The notes under the pieces were generated by a model. That model was given only the letters and a program-made list of their open reading frames with translations. It ran no database searches and had not been told where the DNA came from. The position numbers were made by a program, and so were the translations under genes. DNA of 47,500 nucleotides, from assembly GCA_905221605.1 (NCBI GenBank), contig CAJNDS010002357.1, positions 405,331 to 452,830 on the forward strand, written 5' to 3'. Of this stretch, positions 1-9,184 are shown in pieces. Position 1 is the stretch's first letter. Every line of letters begins with the position of its first letter. The stretch is from Symbiodinium natans (lineage: Eukaryota; Sar; Dinophyceae; Suessiales; Symbiodiniaceae).

Positions 1-17
1 CTCCCAACCTCTCCTCG

Positions 18-177
18 AACCCTAAACCCTAAACCCTAAACCCTCAACCCCAAAATCCTAAACCCTAAACCCTAAACCCTAAACCCTAAACCCTAAACCC
101 TAAACCCTAAACCCTAAACCCTAAACCCTAAACCCTAAACCCTAAACCCTAAACCCTAAACCCAAACCCAAACCCTG
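18..177. repeat. Telomeric CCCTAAA array (left chromosome end)
   Basis: Near-perfect head-to-tail CCCTAAA units with a few variants (CCCTCAA, CCCCAAAAT, CCCAAA) near both edges. The C-rich strand reads 5' to 3' from the left edge, the orientation expected of a left chromosome terminus. The first 17 bases are not telomeric, so this is either a slightly ragged assembly end or a subterminal array. TTTAGGG telomeres occur in plants, many algae, dinoflagellates and other alveolates. Confidence 0.95.
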
Positions 178-544
178 GTCCCGGGGCCCCCTGCAGCGAA
201 GACAAGAAGCCCAGGATGACGCTTTTCCTCGGAATGTTCCGGGGGGGGCACGTGGATGTCAGCTGGCACTTGGAGGTTCACAGCACTTCTTTTAAGTACA
301 GCTCTAACTGGTTAATAGGTACCCTGAACGTCCAAGCAGAGACACAGCGCTGGGCCTTGTGGTTTTGTGGCATCCTGCATCTTTCCACAAACTGCCCAAC
401 CAAATCGCAGAACCTTTTGAGGCATTCCAGCGTGGGCCCGGAACCTTTCCCTGCCGCGCAACAACTGCTACTGAGAGCCCACGGCATCTATACAACGTAC
501 AGAATCTATATCTTGCATGCATTGGACTGAGCCAAGCCCCGGAC
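178..544. other. Subtelomeric stretch without a firm gene
   Basis: Unique sequence between the telomere array and the first candidate exon. A minus-strand frame around 390-450 reads GPTLECLKRFCDLVGQFVER and follows an AG acceptor, but it has no clear donor. I did not call it. Confidence 0.4.
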
Positions 545-588
545 CACCACAAGGAAGCCGGCGTAGTCACGTACCCAGAACCACATGC
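545..588 (-). CDS. Possible micro-exon nearest the telomere
   Basis: Bounded by GGCAG upstream and GT downstream on the minus strand. One frame reads MWFWVRDYAGFLVV and continues openly on both sides. It is short and other frames are open too, so this is weak. If real, coding sequence comes within about 400 bp of the telomere repeats. Confidence 0.28.
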
Positions 589-1189
589 CTGCCTCTCCCA
601 ACCGCCGCAAGACCCATAGATCTCCTGAACCCAAACGGCAACCTCCATGATTCCAAACGCCGAGGCCGCCGGGCCCAGATCTCAAAACGACGCCTCTCTG
701 CAACCCAAGACCTTTGCCAGGGTCCCCGACATCTCCAGTGCAGACTGGGCTGACAACAGTTCTGTCCGCTTGGCCTCAGAGTTAGTTGATTGGGTGCCAA
801 GTGTCCTAAACCTGAATCCTGAGCCCTTCTTTGACACTAGAGTGGCTGGAAACAAAACGCGATTCGTCCAGATGGCAGCCAACATCTCTAGTGGGTTGTC
901 AGGGTTGCTGGATATGAGGGCTTTGGAGGGGAGTACTACTGGGGTGGGCACCGGTGGCCCTTGAAACCCCATGAGAAGCATTCCTACCGGACATATTCCG
1001 CCAAAGGCCGAGCCTAGATCGGTTTAAGCCCACAAATATTTGTAAGATCCTTTGGAGCAGACCTTAAGAAACCACCCCGCAATCAAAAAAAAACAACAGG
1101 TCCGGGAACTCAATAACACAACAAAAAGGATACTCTAAGCACTAGAACCTTTGCTGCCCCGCCCAGCCCCTGCAATCTTCTGTCCAGCC

Positions 1190-1284
1190 CAAGCTCCCCG
1201 CGCGCATGGCGGCGAAGCCCAGATCGATGAGGTACGCACGAGCCTGGGGCGCAGGGCGGTGTGCGAGGCGCCGCCGCGTGCGCG
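1190..1284 (-). CDS. Coding exon (ARAYLIDLGFAAMRAGSLG)
   Basis: Acceptor CCCTCAG at the upstream edge. The frame reads through a basic stretch into ARAYLIDLGFAAMRAGSLG with strongly G/C-ending codons. The downstream limit is unclear; a GC donor after the SLG codons fits best. It is the most telomere-proximal exon I trust. The helical, hydrophobic reading suggests a folded domain, function unknown. Confidence 0.5.
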
Positions 1285-1624
1285 CTGAGGGCTGGAAGCT
1301 GCGGATTCAGAATGAACTTCTAGGCACCTACATGAAACTTCCCTCGACCCGAACTACTGCCAAGGAGCTCACTAGACTCACTCGCCACGTTGTTTGTAGA
1401 GAACTGTCCTACTAAAACAACCATCGCAGTAATCCCCTCCCCCGAAATCTCAAACCCCCCCTACCCCCTAATATTAAAAACCCCCCCGTATACTTGAATT
1501 TTACTACACTGGGAGTATTTAATTTTAAGGGGTGGGGGGGGTTATGATTAGGGTCCTGCTCCAAGTGCGCTGGGAGGGTCCGGTCCGTCGCGCTGAGCCC
1601 AGATTTAAATAAGAGGTGACTCAC

Positions 1625-1690
1625 GCCGCACCAAGAAGAGCCAGCAGCATCGATGACATGTGCCCAGCGAAAACAGTCAAGAACCGGCCC
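1625..1690 (-). CDS. Coding exon (GPVLDCFRWAHVIDAAG)
   Basis: Exactly 22 codons, phase 0 at both ends, between ATCCAG and a canonical GTGAGT donor. Reads GPVLDCFRWAHVIDAAG then SSWCG. The clean splice sites make this one of the better-supported exons near the telomere. A plus-strand frame is also open here but lacks splice signals. Confidence 0.6.
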
Positions 1691-1953
1691 CTGGATTCTG
1701 TCACCCCCTCCAAGGGTGCTCCCACCCAACTACGAGTAATGCCAAAATCCTGGCACCACATCTCCTTCCTGGCACGCTTCACACCTCGCCTAGCGCACAC
1801 TGGCGCAACAGACTAAGAGTCTTGAATCGCCCGAGAGCCAGCAACAGTGACATTCAAAGAAGGGGACCGTCGCGACATTAGATTGAACTGATGGGGTTTA
1901 GGGTCCAGGGCTTAATGGAAGCAGCATTTTCGAGCAAAACTTATCACAGCAAC

Positions 1954-2075
1954 CTCTCATCCCTAGAAGAGCCGCTGAGACATCCGAGGTCCACACATGT
2001 GGCTGAGCTTTCGGGTTCGATGACTGCAGCAGCAGGGCATCCCAGAGCCTCTCAAGAAGTGCGAGGGTCAGGAGC
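1954..2075 (-). CDS. Coding exon (LLERLWDALLLQSSNPKAQP)
   Basis: Leucine-rich helical reading LLERLWDALLLQSSNPKAQP followed by HVWTSDVSAALLGMR, ending at a GT donor. The upstream edge is uncertain because several AG dinucleotides lie close together. It resembles armadillo or HEAT-type helices in composition only; no family is recognised. Confidence 0.55.
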
Positions 2076-2108
2076 CTTAGAGCCTTAGGAGTGCAAGGGG
2101 TTCAAATT

Positions 2109-2204
2109 GGGATGTTCCCCTTGATACGAACAGTCCTTCATAGGGATTCTAGTACCCCCTACTATAATCCCTATTAAGCACTGTTCGAATAAGGGGAAAA
2201 TCCC
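2109..2204. repeat. Foldback element, about 40-bp imperfect inverted repeat
   Basis: Left arm 2109-2148 (begins GGGATGTTCCCC) pairs with right arm 2166-2204 (ends GGGGAAAATCCC), with about 85% identity and a 17-base loop. It lies wholly inside an intron. The size and symmetry fit a small foldback or MITE-like element, or a hairpin RNA. No transposase is nearby. Confidence 0.7.
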
Positions 2205-2259
2205 AAGATATGCCAAGATTCAGGTTCAAAGGAGAAGCAAGGACATGGTGTGCTCGTAC

Positions 2260-2335
2260 CGTAAGAGAACCGACCCGACTTCTTAGCAACGGAGCGTGCA
2301 GCGTGCAGGGCTGGAGTTGGGCGGAGTTGGGTCAC
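2260..2335 (-). CDS. Possible exon (VTQLRPTPALHAARSVAKK)
   Basis: Flanked by CTTCAG upstream and GTACGAG downstream. Reads VTQLRPTPALHAARSVAKK then SGRFSY. The plus strand is also open here, so strand assignment rests on the splice signals. Confidence 0.33.
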
Positions 2336-2938
2336 CTGAAGACGCTGGCTGTCGGCATGAATGTCGCATACCACCTGGCGCGGTGCAAGCAGATTCCATG
2401 TTGCGCCCTTTTGGGTTTCTTCTTGCAGCTATCGGTGACAGGTCACTGAAACCCAAGTGTCAGGATGATGATGTAGTACATCGCTTGCAAATAACCACAT
2501 GACGGGGTTCAAAAACACAACGTCATGTGTAAATCAACGGCTCACAAACCTCAACCTCAAAATAAAACGTTGGTTGGGAAGCCCTCAACCCTAAAGGAAG
2601 ATGTAGGGTGGGAGAGCCCAAAACCATCAAAGGAGCTTCGGGGTGGAAAGCTCAAAAGACGTTCCACCCTAAACCCCACAAGGAAGATGTTGGGAAGCAC
2701 ACTTTCAGCCCGAAAGCCGATGCTGGACCAATCCCAGCGGAAGCACTTCACCCCAAAAGACATTGAATGGCACACCAGTGTACTAAACGGAAGCATGCTG
2801 TTACAAAACGAATTGGTACTTTCACATGGTCATGCCAGGTGATATAATTTGGCTTAAGCACTGCTTCACGCACTCGTAAGTTCCCAAGGGAGCCAGGGCC
2901 CCAATGGGTCAACTGACTCCACACAGACCGTCATCAGG
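2336..2938. other. Non-coding stretch with telomere-like words
   Basis: No supported exon. Holds degenerate CCCTAAA words and a short duplicated phrase around AGGAAGATGT (near 2594 and 2682). Probably intronic. Confidence 0.4.
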
Positions 2939-3300
<362 letters not shown>

Positions 3301-4081
3301 TAGAAATATGTATATATTGTTGCCTGCGGAGTTTGGGGGCCCTCCCTGTCACCTCATGAAAGCACCGTAGAAGATGGTGGACAGATCCAGGCCCATCGCC
3401 GACAGGCCTAGGGCTGCAGGACTCAGGGGTTTAGGATGGAGGGTTTAGGGTTGAGGCTTTCGGGTCTAACATCCATAATGTGAGGTATACCCTTCCTGAG
3501 GGCCTGCTTGTTGCTCCAACTGAAAGACCCCGTCAAGCTACCATAACGCGCCCTGAACCGCAAACCCCAAGCACGAGACGCATCTGTCTAAACACAGCCC
3601 TCACCCATCAACGTCCCTAGCTTGCAGACTGCAAGGCTTGCATAGAGTAGTCTGTGCCAACCTGGCAGGCAAAGATTGAGGGAAGGCTCAGGCTGGCAAC
3701 AGAGCAGGCAAAACTCAACACTGCAAGCAGATGGGAGAGAGTGAGCTTGAATGGATGGCAGCGACCTCTGCTGGCATGAATGTGCACCACTCCACTCTTT
3801 TTTGTTCCCTGCCAGAAACCCTCGGCTGGTGTTGGCCTCTTCTGGCAAGAAAACTTCATGCACAAGTGTCATTGCGACTGTCTTCTTCTGCATCGGACGG
3901 CTTCAAAGCTAGCCATCACAGCGCTCAGTTCATAGCGCACCAATCTTTCGCCTTTTACTAAAGGTTGCCGTGAATGGGACGCATCAATGTGACTCACACA
4001 ATTTTTTGCGGGGCTTCGTGCTCCAACAACAAAAACAACAGCCATGACTCACTGCCAGAGGCACTACTCTGCCTGCTGTGA
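3301..4081. other. Stretch without a supported gene
   Basis: Contains a telomere-like tract (3428-3455) and mixed sequence. Open frames on both strands around 3600-3900 lack coding bias and splice boundaries. Confidence 0.4.
3428..3455. repeat. Interstitial TTTAGGG tract
   Basis: Degenerate TTTAGGG units on the plus strand, opposite in orientation to the terminal telomere array. Confidence 0.7.
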
Positions 4082-4342
4082 GACTGCCAGTCTGCCGGCT
4101 CATGGCAGATGGGTTCAGACTTGTGATCTGACTCACATATGCCAAGTTCTTGACGGAGGAAAGCGAAAGCACACCCAAACAAAGCAGAAGCTCATAAACA
4201 GTTTGCTTTTGTGCATTGACTGCCAGCCTGCCAGCTCACGGAAGATTGTTCAGACTTGTGAACTGATTCAACATCTGCCAAATTCAGGACGGAGAGGCCA
4301 GAATGAGCACACCCACATACAATTTGACATCAAGCAAAAGCT
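4082..4342. repeat. Diverged tandem duplication abutting the 5S gene
   Basis: Copy A 4082-4192 and copy B 4218-4342 both start GACTGCCAG. They share GGTTCAGACTTGTGA-like, TGCCAA, GACGGAG and ACACCCA blocks in the same order and end in AAGCT. Copy B is longer by small insertions, and its end coincides with the 3' end of the 5S rRNA gene. Confidence 0.75.
4334..4339 (-). terminator. RNA polymerase III terminator of the 5S gene
   Basis: TTTT in the RNA sense directly after the 5S 3' end. Confidence 0.7.
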
Positions 4343-4461
4343 GACAGCACCCTAAGCACTTCCCAGCCGGTCCCCCAGGCCAGTACTAGGCGGGCTCTCC
4401 ACCGCTTAACTTCGGAGGTCAGAAGAGATCCGGTGCTTTCGGCGATAACAGCTTAACAGCT
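4340..4461 (-). rRNA. 5S ribosomal RNA gene
   Basis: The minus strand gives a 122-base RNA with the conserved 5S order: CACCGGATC, then TCCGAAGTTAAGC (box A region), then TAGTACTGG, then GGGGGACCGGCTGGGAA (box C region) and GGTGCTGT near the 3' end. The ends pair as helix I (AGCTG with CAGCT). A TTTT run follows immediately, as expected of an RNA polymerase III terminator. The first 20 bases are less typical, so a functional copy is likely but a slightly decayed one is possible. It lies on the same strand as the surrounding exons and appears single in this window. The product would be the 5S RNA of the cytosolic large ribosomal subunit. Confidence 0.88.
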
Positions 4462-4638
4462 TAACGGCTAAACTCTCAAAGCTCAGAGCCTGGAGTTGAA
4501 GGTAAGTCCTGGAGCCTGTGCCCTGGCTCCCATTAGGCATGAGATGGGCAGCTTCTACATGATTGCAGGGAGGCATGGCTTTTGAGTCTAGGGCTGAGGG
4601 CGCCGAGGTCACATGAAAGCGAAGCCATGCCACGTCAC

Positions 4639-4734
4639 GCAGCTCCGAGACTGAGGCACTGGTAGAGCTCCTTGTCGTGGTAGGCTACGGCACACTCCAG
4701 CAGGTGCACATCCTCCACCCACGCAAGTGCACGG
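4639..4734 (-). CDS. Coding exon (VEDVHLLECAVAYHDKELYQ)
   Basis: Acceptor GCCAAG, donor GT. Reads VEDVHLLECAVAYHDKELYQ then CLSLGA with strong G/C third positions and no competing frame. An amphipathic helical segment of unknown family; the next exons upstream and downstream are on the same strand. Confidence 0.62.
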
Positions 4735-4930
4735 CTTGGCTTCGGGATTCTTGAGAAGACAACCGAACACCTCAACAGCCATGTTAGAAAGAGGTCCTTT
4801 GGGACGGTTGAGTGTGCACATGAAGGTTGCGGCGATTTTTGGCTTTGGGCATGTGCTCATGACAAGACATGTCATGCTTTGCTGGTCTAGAGACAGCTGC
4901 ACCTTTGCGCTTCCCAGCGTTTCCTCTCTC

Positions 4931-4972
4931 GCCTCATACATATGCATATACATATATGTATATGTATATTTG
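4931..4972. repeat. TA/TATG microsatellite
   Basis: Alternating CATA/TATG run, nearly palindromic. Confidence 0.8.
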
Positions 4973-5090
4973 CCTGGCTTTCTTCGTTTTTGCTGTCGAT
5001 CTCTCGAACTTTCAGAGAACTAGGTCTGGATTCTGCACGAGGCTTACCACTGCAAAGCTTCCCTCGATACGAAAGCCACACACACAGCAC

Positions 5091-5161
5091 AAAGCTCCCA
5101 AATGAAGCCCCTCCTGCATGGCGCCGCTGCCAGCCACCAGCGCCGCATGCTCTTGCTCGGG
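5091..5161 (-). CDS. Coding exon (PEQEHAALVAGSGAMQEGLH)
   Basis: Begins after CACTTCAG and reads PEQEHAALVAGSGAMQEGLH. The donor could be a GT at the called edge or an earlier GA after the Met-Gln codons. Confidence 0.5.
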
Positions 5162-5590
5162 CTGAAGTGGCACCCTGAGCTTGGGCAGTATTAACGGGCC
5201 TTCACGAGACACGGGCTTTGGGGGCTGGTGGTCTTCAGCCTTGAGGGTTTTGGCCTCAGGTCTCGCGTGCGTGGATTCGGGCCTAGATGGATATGAAGTC
5301 GGATTCTTTCTTCTCTCGCCACATTTCCTAAGGGAAGATGCCTCCACCCACCCAACTACAACAAGAAGAACTCCTCATCATCCCTATGCCCTATGCCAGA
5401 ACTTGGGAATGAGGTTCGTAAGTTCCAAGCCTCCAAGCCTCCTTTGAGTCCTGGTGTGGTTGTGGTCTTGCTTTTGGAATGCACCAATGATGTTTCCGAA
5501 TTTCCAGCTAAGTTTTTCGACTTTTTGCAGGAGGCGTTGGACGGCTTTGTGGCTTGGGTTCTGAGGTTCTGGGGCTTTTGAGTCTTGCGC

Positions 5591-5692
5591 TTCTCCCGAC
5601 AGAGGTCGGGGCTTGACATGGGCCGAGCTCCCGGCCCATAGTACTCGCGGTACATGCCGTTCGTGCGTGTGCAGATCAGTGTGTACAGAAGC
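5591..5692 (-). CDS. Coding exon (TRTNGMYREYYGPGARPMSS)
   Basis: Acceptor TAGCTCAG closes the frame upstream. Reads LLYTLICTRTNGMYREYYG, then PGARPMSSPDLCREK, with no competing frame. Downstream a GC donor fits. The Tyr/Gly/Pro-rich loop looks conserved, but I do not recognise the family. Confidence 0.63.
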
Positions 5693-5809
5693 CTGAGCTA
5701 CGGGCTGGAAGATAACTCGTGTTATGCTGCTCTACGCTGCTACAGCTCAAGCATCCCCACTATTCCCCACTTCAACCTGAGCTGCAGGCAATCTCTCAAG
5801 CTAGCTTGC

Positions 5810-5861
5810 TTGGATGTTTGCTGTTGCACGGAACGTCGCCATAAATGCATTCTTCTACAAT
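5810..5861 (-). CDS. Coding exon (IVEECIYGDVPCNSKHPS)
   Basis: Acceptor CTGGCAG; reads IVEECIYGDVPCNSKHPS and then a GC donor. The cysteines and short length suggest part of an extracellular-like or metal-binding loop, but that is speculative. A plus-strand frame is also open. Confidence 0.45.
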
Positions 5862-6075
5862 CTGCCAGGATACGTACGCAGCCTTTCAAGAAACCATCAC
5901 AACGCTCTCGCACAAAAAAGTCCTGGCCCCTTGTCAGGGAGCCTGAAGAGATTCTCGGGAATCCAGCATGAGCCCTTAACCCCCGGGCAACGGACGACTA
6001 GGTGGAAGAAACTCTGCCGAAACCTGAGCCCCAAGCCCACCCCTCGAGGCTCCCGATGAGCCCCAAATCAGGCAC

Positions 6076-6159
6076 CCCGGCCAGAAGACCGAGCTCTCTG
6101 AGGGCTGGGTGAGCCCCTCCCCGGTGTAGCTGGACGAGGCCACCTCTAAAGGGACGAGT
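6076..6159 (-). CDS. Coding exon (LVPLEVASSSYTGEGLTQPS)
   Basis: Acceptor CTCCCTAG, donor GT. Reads LVPLEVASSSYTGEGLTQPS then ESSVFWPG. Beta-strand-like with a Ser/Gly loop. Confidence 0.55.
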
Positions 6160-6167
6160 CTAGGGAG

Positions 6168-6210
6168 TAGGGCTAGGGTTTGCGGTTTGCGGTTTAGGGT
6201 TTAGGGTTTG
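6168..6210. repeat. Interstitial TTTAGGG tract
   Basis: TTTAGGG and TTTGCGG units immediately upstream (in transcript sense) of the 6076-6159 exon, opposite in orientation to the telomere. Confidence 0.8.
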
Positions 6211-6329
6211 GAGTCAGAGAGACAAGGCGACAGGCGCGTCCGCTCAACAGAAAGCCTGGAAAATCCGGGCCATTATGAACGATATGACCCAGGTTTTGGG
6301 AACGTCCGCTGCGTGCTACGCACGCCTAC

Positions 6330-6372
6330 CTTTCTGTGAGCGAGACCATGCTTCGACAGGCCCTGATACCTT
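6330..6372 (-). CDS. Possible micro-exon (KVSGPVEAWSRSQK)
   Basis: TTTGCCAG acceptor and GTAGGC donor frame a 43-bp block reading KVSGPVEAWSRSQK. A second acceptor inside it gives a shorter alternative in another frame. Confidence 0.38.
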
Positions 6373-6895
6373 CTGGCAAAAGACGCAAATGGTTCCCAGC
6401 GACCGAACCCTCGGCCTCCTTGTAACCCTGAGGCAGGAGGAGGAAGAAAGAAAGCACCTGCTCCGGCTTGGCATTCAGAACACTTGGCCCAGTTCTCAAG
6501 GTGTTCACGGGCTCTCGAAGTCTGGGGGTTCAGAACGTGAGGCATAGGCTTATACGAACCTGGAATCTACGTTGCTCGGGAAGCAGCTGTGCAAACGCTC
6601 AAGCCCGACACCCCGGCTACCCAGCCGTCATGTAGGTGTTTGCTGTGTCTATCTGTTGAGAAGAGCCCTGAGAGCATGCGTTGCTGCCGTCGCTATGTGA
6701 AGATTGAATCAAGCTTCAGTAGTTGTTGAGGGCGCAAGAAAGAAACTCTCTGCGCTAGCCCTGATCTCAACAAAGCGTTGACGGCCTCCGTTATACCCCA
6801 TGGGGGAATGGGAGATGTATAGGGCATACAGGAGCATGATAAACATTGGATGCGCAGCTCCACATCAATGTTTCGGTCAGGGCGCCAGCAAGCTC

Positions 6896-6982
6896 TCGCA
6901 GTACGTGATGCCGCTGTCCTCGATGGCCAGCAGGGCCGTGACCACCTCGAGTGTGGAATGGCCACGAAGTTGAATTATTGAA
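6896..6982 (-). CDS. Coding exon (HSTLEVVTALLAIEDSGITY)
   Basis: Reads QLRGHSTLEVVTALLAIEDS then GITYCESLL, a clear helix-turn-helix composition with G/C-ending codons. The upstream edge follows a single AG, and a GC donor fits downstream. The family is unknown; ARM/HEAT-like helices are possible. Confidence 0.58.
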
Positions 6983-7501
6983 CTCCAAGCCTAACTTACT
7001 AACACAAACCCTAAATCCTGACACTGACCACAAAACCTGGAAGTGTGGATTCTTGCATCCCTCTTGTGAATCCGCCGAGGCTTGGGGGACGGGAGGCCAC
7101 AGCAATCCTCTATGAGCCTGTGGAAACCATGAACACCCCTGCAACAACAGCCTTCGGCGCAAGCTGGTAAGTAGACCCTTCTTCTAAAACATGAAAGTGG
7201 TTTCGTCGTGTACATGGCTGGCCAAAGGTTTACTTCGCAGCCTGACGTGGCTTCATGAAAAATCGGTCGCGCCCGTACTTTCACGCTTCCATGCGCCCAA
7301 AACAACCTGGCTGCGAGTGGGGCATATAATATAGCAACCAGGCTACATACAAACAAGTGACGGTGTGAGTACCCAGAGTCCGACTCACCCATCTGTTGTT
7401 GCCCTAGTTCGAGCTACGAACGGTGTGTCCGACTCACCCGTCTGTTGTCACCCTAGTTAGAGCTGCTACGAACCTCTCCGAATCCACCTATGAAACTCAG
7501 C
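6983..7501. other. Intron-like stretch
   Basis: Around 7100-7165 both strands could splice: the plus strand ends at a GTAAGT donor after a frame reading EPVETMNTPATTAFGAS, and the minus strand has an acceptor at the same place. I could not choose and called neither. Confidence 0.35.
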
Positions 7502-7548
7502 TGTCCACATTCTTGGCGTTCTTGATCCGCTTGAGGTGGAGCTCCATC
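7502..7548 (-). CDS. Coding exon (MELHLKRIKNAKNVDS), C2-like first strand
   Basis: Acceptor TGTGAG, GC donor. MELHLKRIKNAKNVDS resembles the first beta strand of a C2 domain (hydrophobic alternation followed by xAKNL-type turn). Only a fragment, so the domain call is tentative. Confidence 0.55.
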
Positions 7549-7580
7549 CTCACAGAGCGTTGGGACGTTGATAAAAAATT

Positions 7581-7609
7581 CTAAACCCCTAAACCCTAAA
7601 CCCTAAACC
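7581..7609. repeat. Interstitial CCCTAAA tract
   Basis: Four CCCTAAA units in the same orientation as the terminal telomere, just upstream of the 7502-7548 exon. Confidence 0.85.
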
Positions 7610-7909
7610 AAAAAAACAACTGAACTGCGCGGCGTCGGTTTTTGCAGGCGCCAAAGTCTTCAGGAAAAGGGTCAGGGCTCTTGAGGTTCAGGAGTTAACG
7701 GCTTCGGAATGTGCGCCCATGGAATCGGGAGGATGTCAGCGACTTGGCTTGCCTCAAGTACCCGAGCAGCGTCTGAAATCTGAACACTGGATTCACTGGA
7801 ACCCAAAAGCACATATGCCCCAAATCATCAGACTAACTTGACCAAGAATCATCGCATGAAACTGAGCCGTCTACCCAGAAAGAACCCTTAAACTGCATAA
7901 AGACTGAAC

Positions 7910-7978
7910 CCAAACTGGGCCGTCGGACGCTTCGGGAAGCGGCGGGGTGCTGGACTCCCAACCGGCGAGCAACACCGC
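7910..7978 (-). CDS. Coding exon (AVLLAGWESSTPPLPEASDG)
   Basis: Exactly 23 codons from CGCTGAG to a GT donor, reading AVLLAGWESSTPPLPEASDG then PVW. The acceptor side abuts a long poly-C tract on this strand, which may be its polypyrimidine tract. Confidence 0.5.
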
Positions 7979-8010
7979 CTCAGCGGGTGAGGTTTTGGGG
8001 GAGGGGCGGG

Positions 8011-8065
8011 GCAGGGGTGGGGGGGGGGGGGGGGGTCCGCGGGGGCTGGGTGGGGGGGGGGGGGT
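8011..8065. repeat. Poly-G/C tracts
   Basis: Two G homopolymer-rich runs (C on the minus strand) upstream of the 7910-7978 acceptor. Confidence 0.85.
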
Positions 8066-8321
8066 AGAGCTTTGAGTGCAGATCTTGGGGAGCATTCAGC
8101 TTTGGGGTTGGAGACATGGTCCTTGCTATGTGTAAGATTTAGAGATCTCAGGGGCAGAAGGAGTCAAGACTGCGCGGTCGGAAGTTTTTTATCGGATTGG
8201 CTTAGGCAAAGCTGAGCCCAACGTCCTGGAGAACATCCATGTCGACGGTTTACAAAACACAGGCCCTTAAGGTGTCTAGTGGCTTCTGGCTCAGCACTGG
8301 AGAACAGAAGACAAGGGACAC

Positions 8322-8447
8322 CACATCTTCTCCAGCTGTCCTTTCGCCACTCTGAGTAGTTTTTCAAGTCCCTGGCATCTTCTTGGAGCTGCTGCATCGC
8401 ATCGGAGTGCTGTGGCAAGCCGCGCTCCAGCAGTTCTCGGTACTCCT
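8322..8447 (-). CDS. Coding exon (charged helical; LLERGLPQHSDAMQQLQEDA)
   Basis: A 126-bp block reading EYRELLERGLPQHSDAMQQ, then LQEDARDLKNYSEWRKDSW. The acidic/basic pattern with Leu spacing suggests a coiled coil or helical bundle. Ends at a GT donor; the acceptor is GACGAG. Third positions are strongly G/C. Confidence 0.65.
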
Positions 8448-8701
8448 CTCGTCGCAGAGCATCATTGTTTGTATAATGTAAACTATAGATTTTGAATATT
8501 TCCTGTTCATATAATGTATATATATATATATATCACATATTATAGCATGAGCTGGGGAACTCAAGCAAGTAGGTCACGCTCGATGTTCAGACTTCCAGGC
8601 TGCCAGGAGGAACAGAAGGGATCTAGCTTCGAAACCCGACAAAGAGTTCGCAGTCTGGCATTGGAGCTTGCAGATATTCGTTTAAGAGAACAGTCGAGCA
8701 C

Positions 8702-8749
8702 GGTTCAGCAAGGAGGAAAGCCTCAGGTTCAGCAGCGAGGAAAGCCCAG
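8702..8749 (+). repeat. 24-bp tandem duplication in an open frame
   Basis: GGTTCAGCAAGGAGGAAAGC and GGTTCAGCAGCGAGGAAAGC start two 24-bp units in tandem. They fall in a plus-strand frame translating to VQQGGKPQ/VQQRGKPS and end at a stop codon. Whether the frame is expressed is unclear. Confidence 0.6.
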
Positions 8750-8812
8750 CTGACCCATTACTAAACCCTGAAGTCTGCGTCTGGAAGGAAGAGAACTGCA
8801 TCCGTCGTCGTG

Positions 8813-9184
8813 TTATACAAGCAGCAGAAATAATGCTCCGAAGCAGCACACTACAAGCACTGCGATATCCTGCGAGGTCTTTCGGGATCGGAATGGCAAC
8901 GCGGAGCTCTCGTGAAGGCAGACCGTGACATCGGTCACATCTGCGACTATGCGCCTAGCCAGATGAACCTTAAGAGTCTGCTTTTCTGATCGCCAACCAA
9001 ACTTTAGCTCGGCTTTTACAAAAAGCACGGCAGTCCTGTTCCGCAGCTTCTTCCCCACTCGCCTGGCGTGGCGTGTCGTGCTGCAGGCGGCCCCGAAGCT
9101 CGAACCTTCCCTGTCGTATAAGGGAATACTACCCCTCATCAGATTCGGCCTCACGAGTGAAGCCTCTGTCTTCAGCATAATCAT
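8813..9184 (-). CDS. Possible uninterrupted small ORF with C-terminal membrane segment
   Basis: A 123-codon frame from ATG to TAA without apparent introns. The N-terminal part is basic (RHARRVGKKLRNR), followed by a mixed region and a hydrophobic C-terminus IAVLVVCCFGALFLLLV that would span a membrane. That layout fits a tail-anchored protein. A frame of this length is near what chance allows in this window, and codon bias is weak. It could be a retrocopy or a chance ORF within an intron. Confidence 0.25.
   Translation of the reverse strand: MIMLKTEASLVRPNLMRGSIPLYDREGSSFGAACSTTRHARRVGKKLRNRTAVLFVKAELKFGWRSEKQTLKVHLARRIVADVTDVTVCLHESSALPFRSRKTSQDIAVLVVCCFGALFLLLV

Noticed and set aside
7090-7165. 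Plus-strand exon ending in GTAAGT
   Set aside because: The minus strand has an equally good acceptor at the same place; undecidable by eye.
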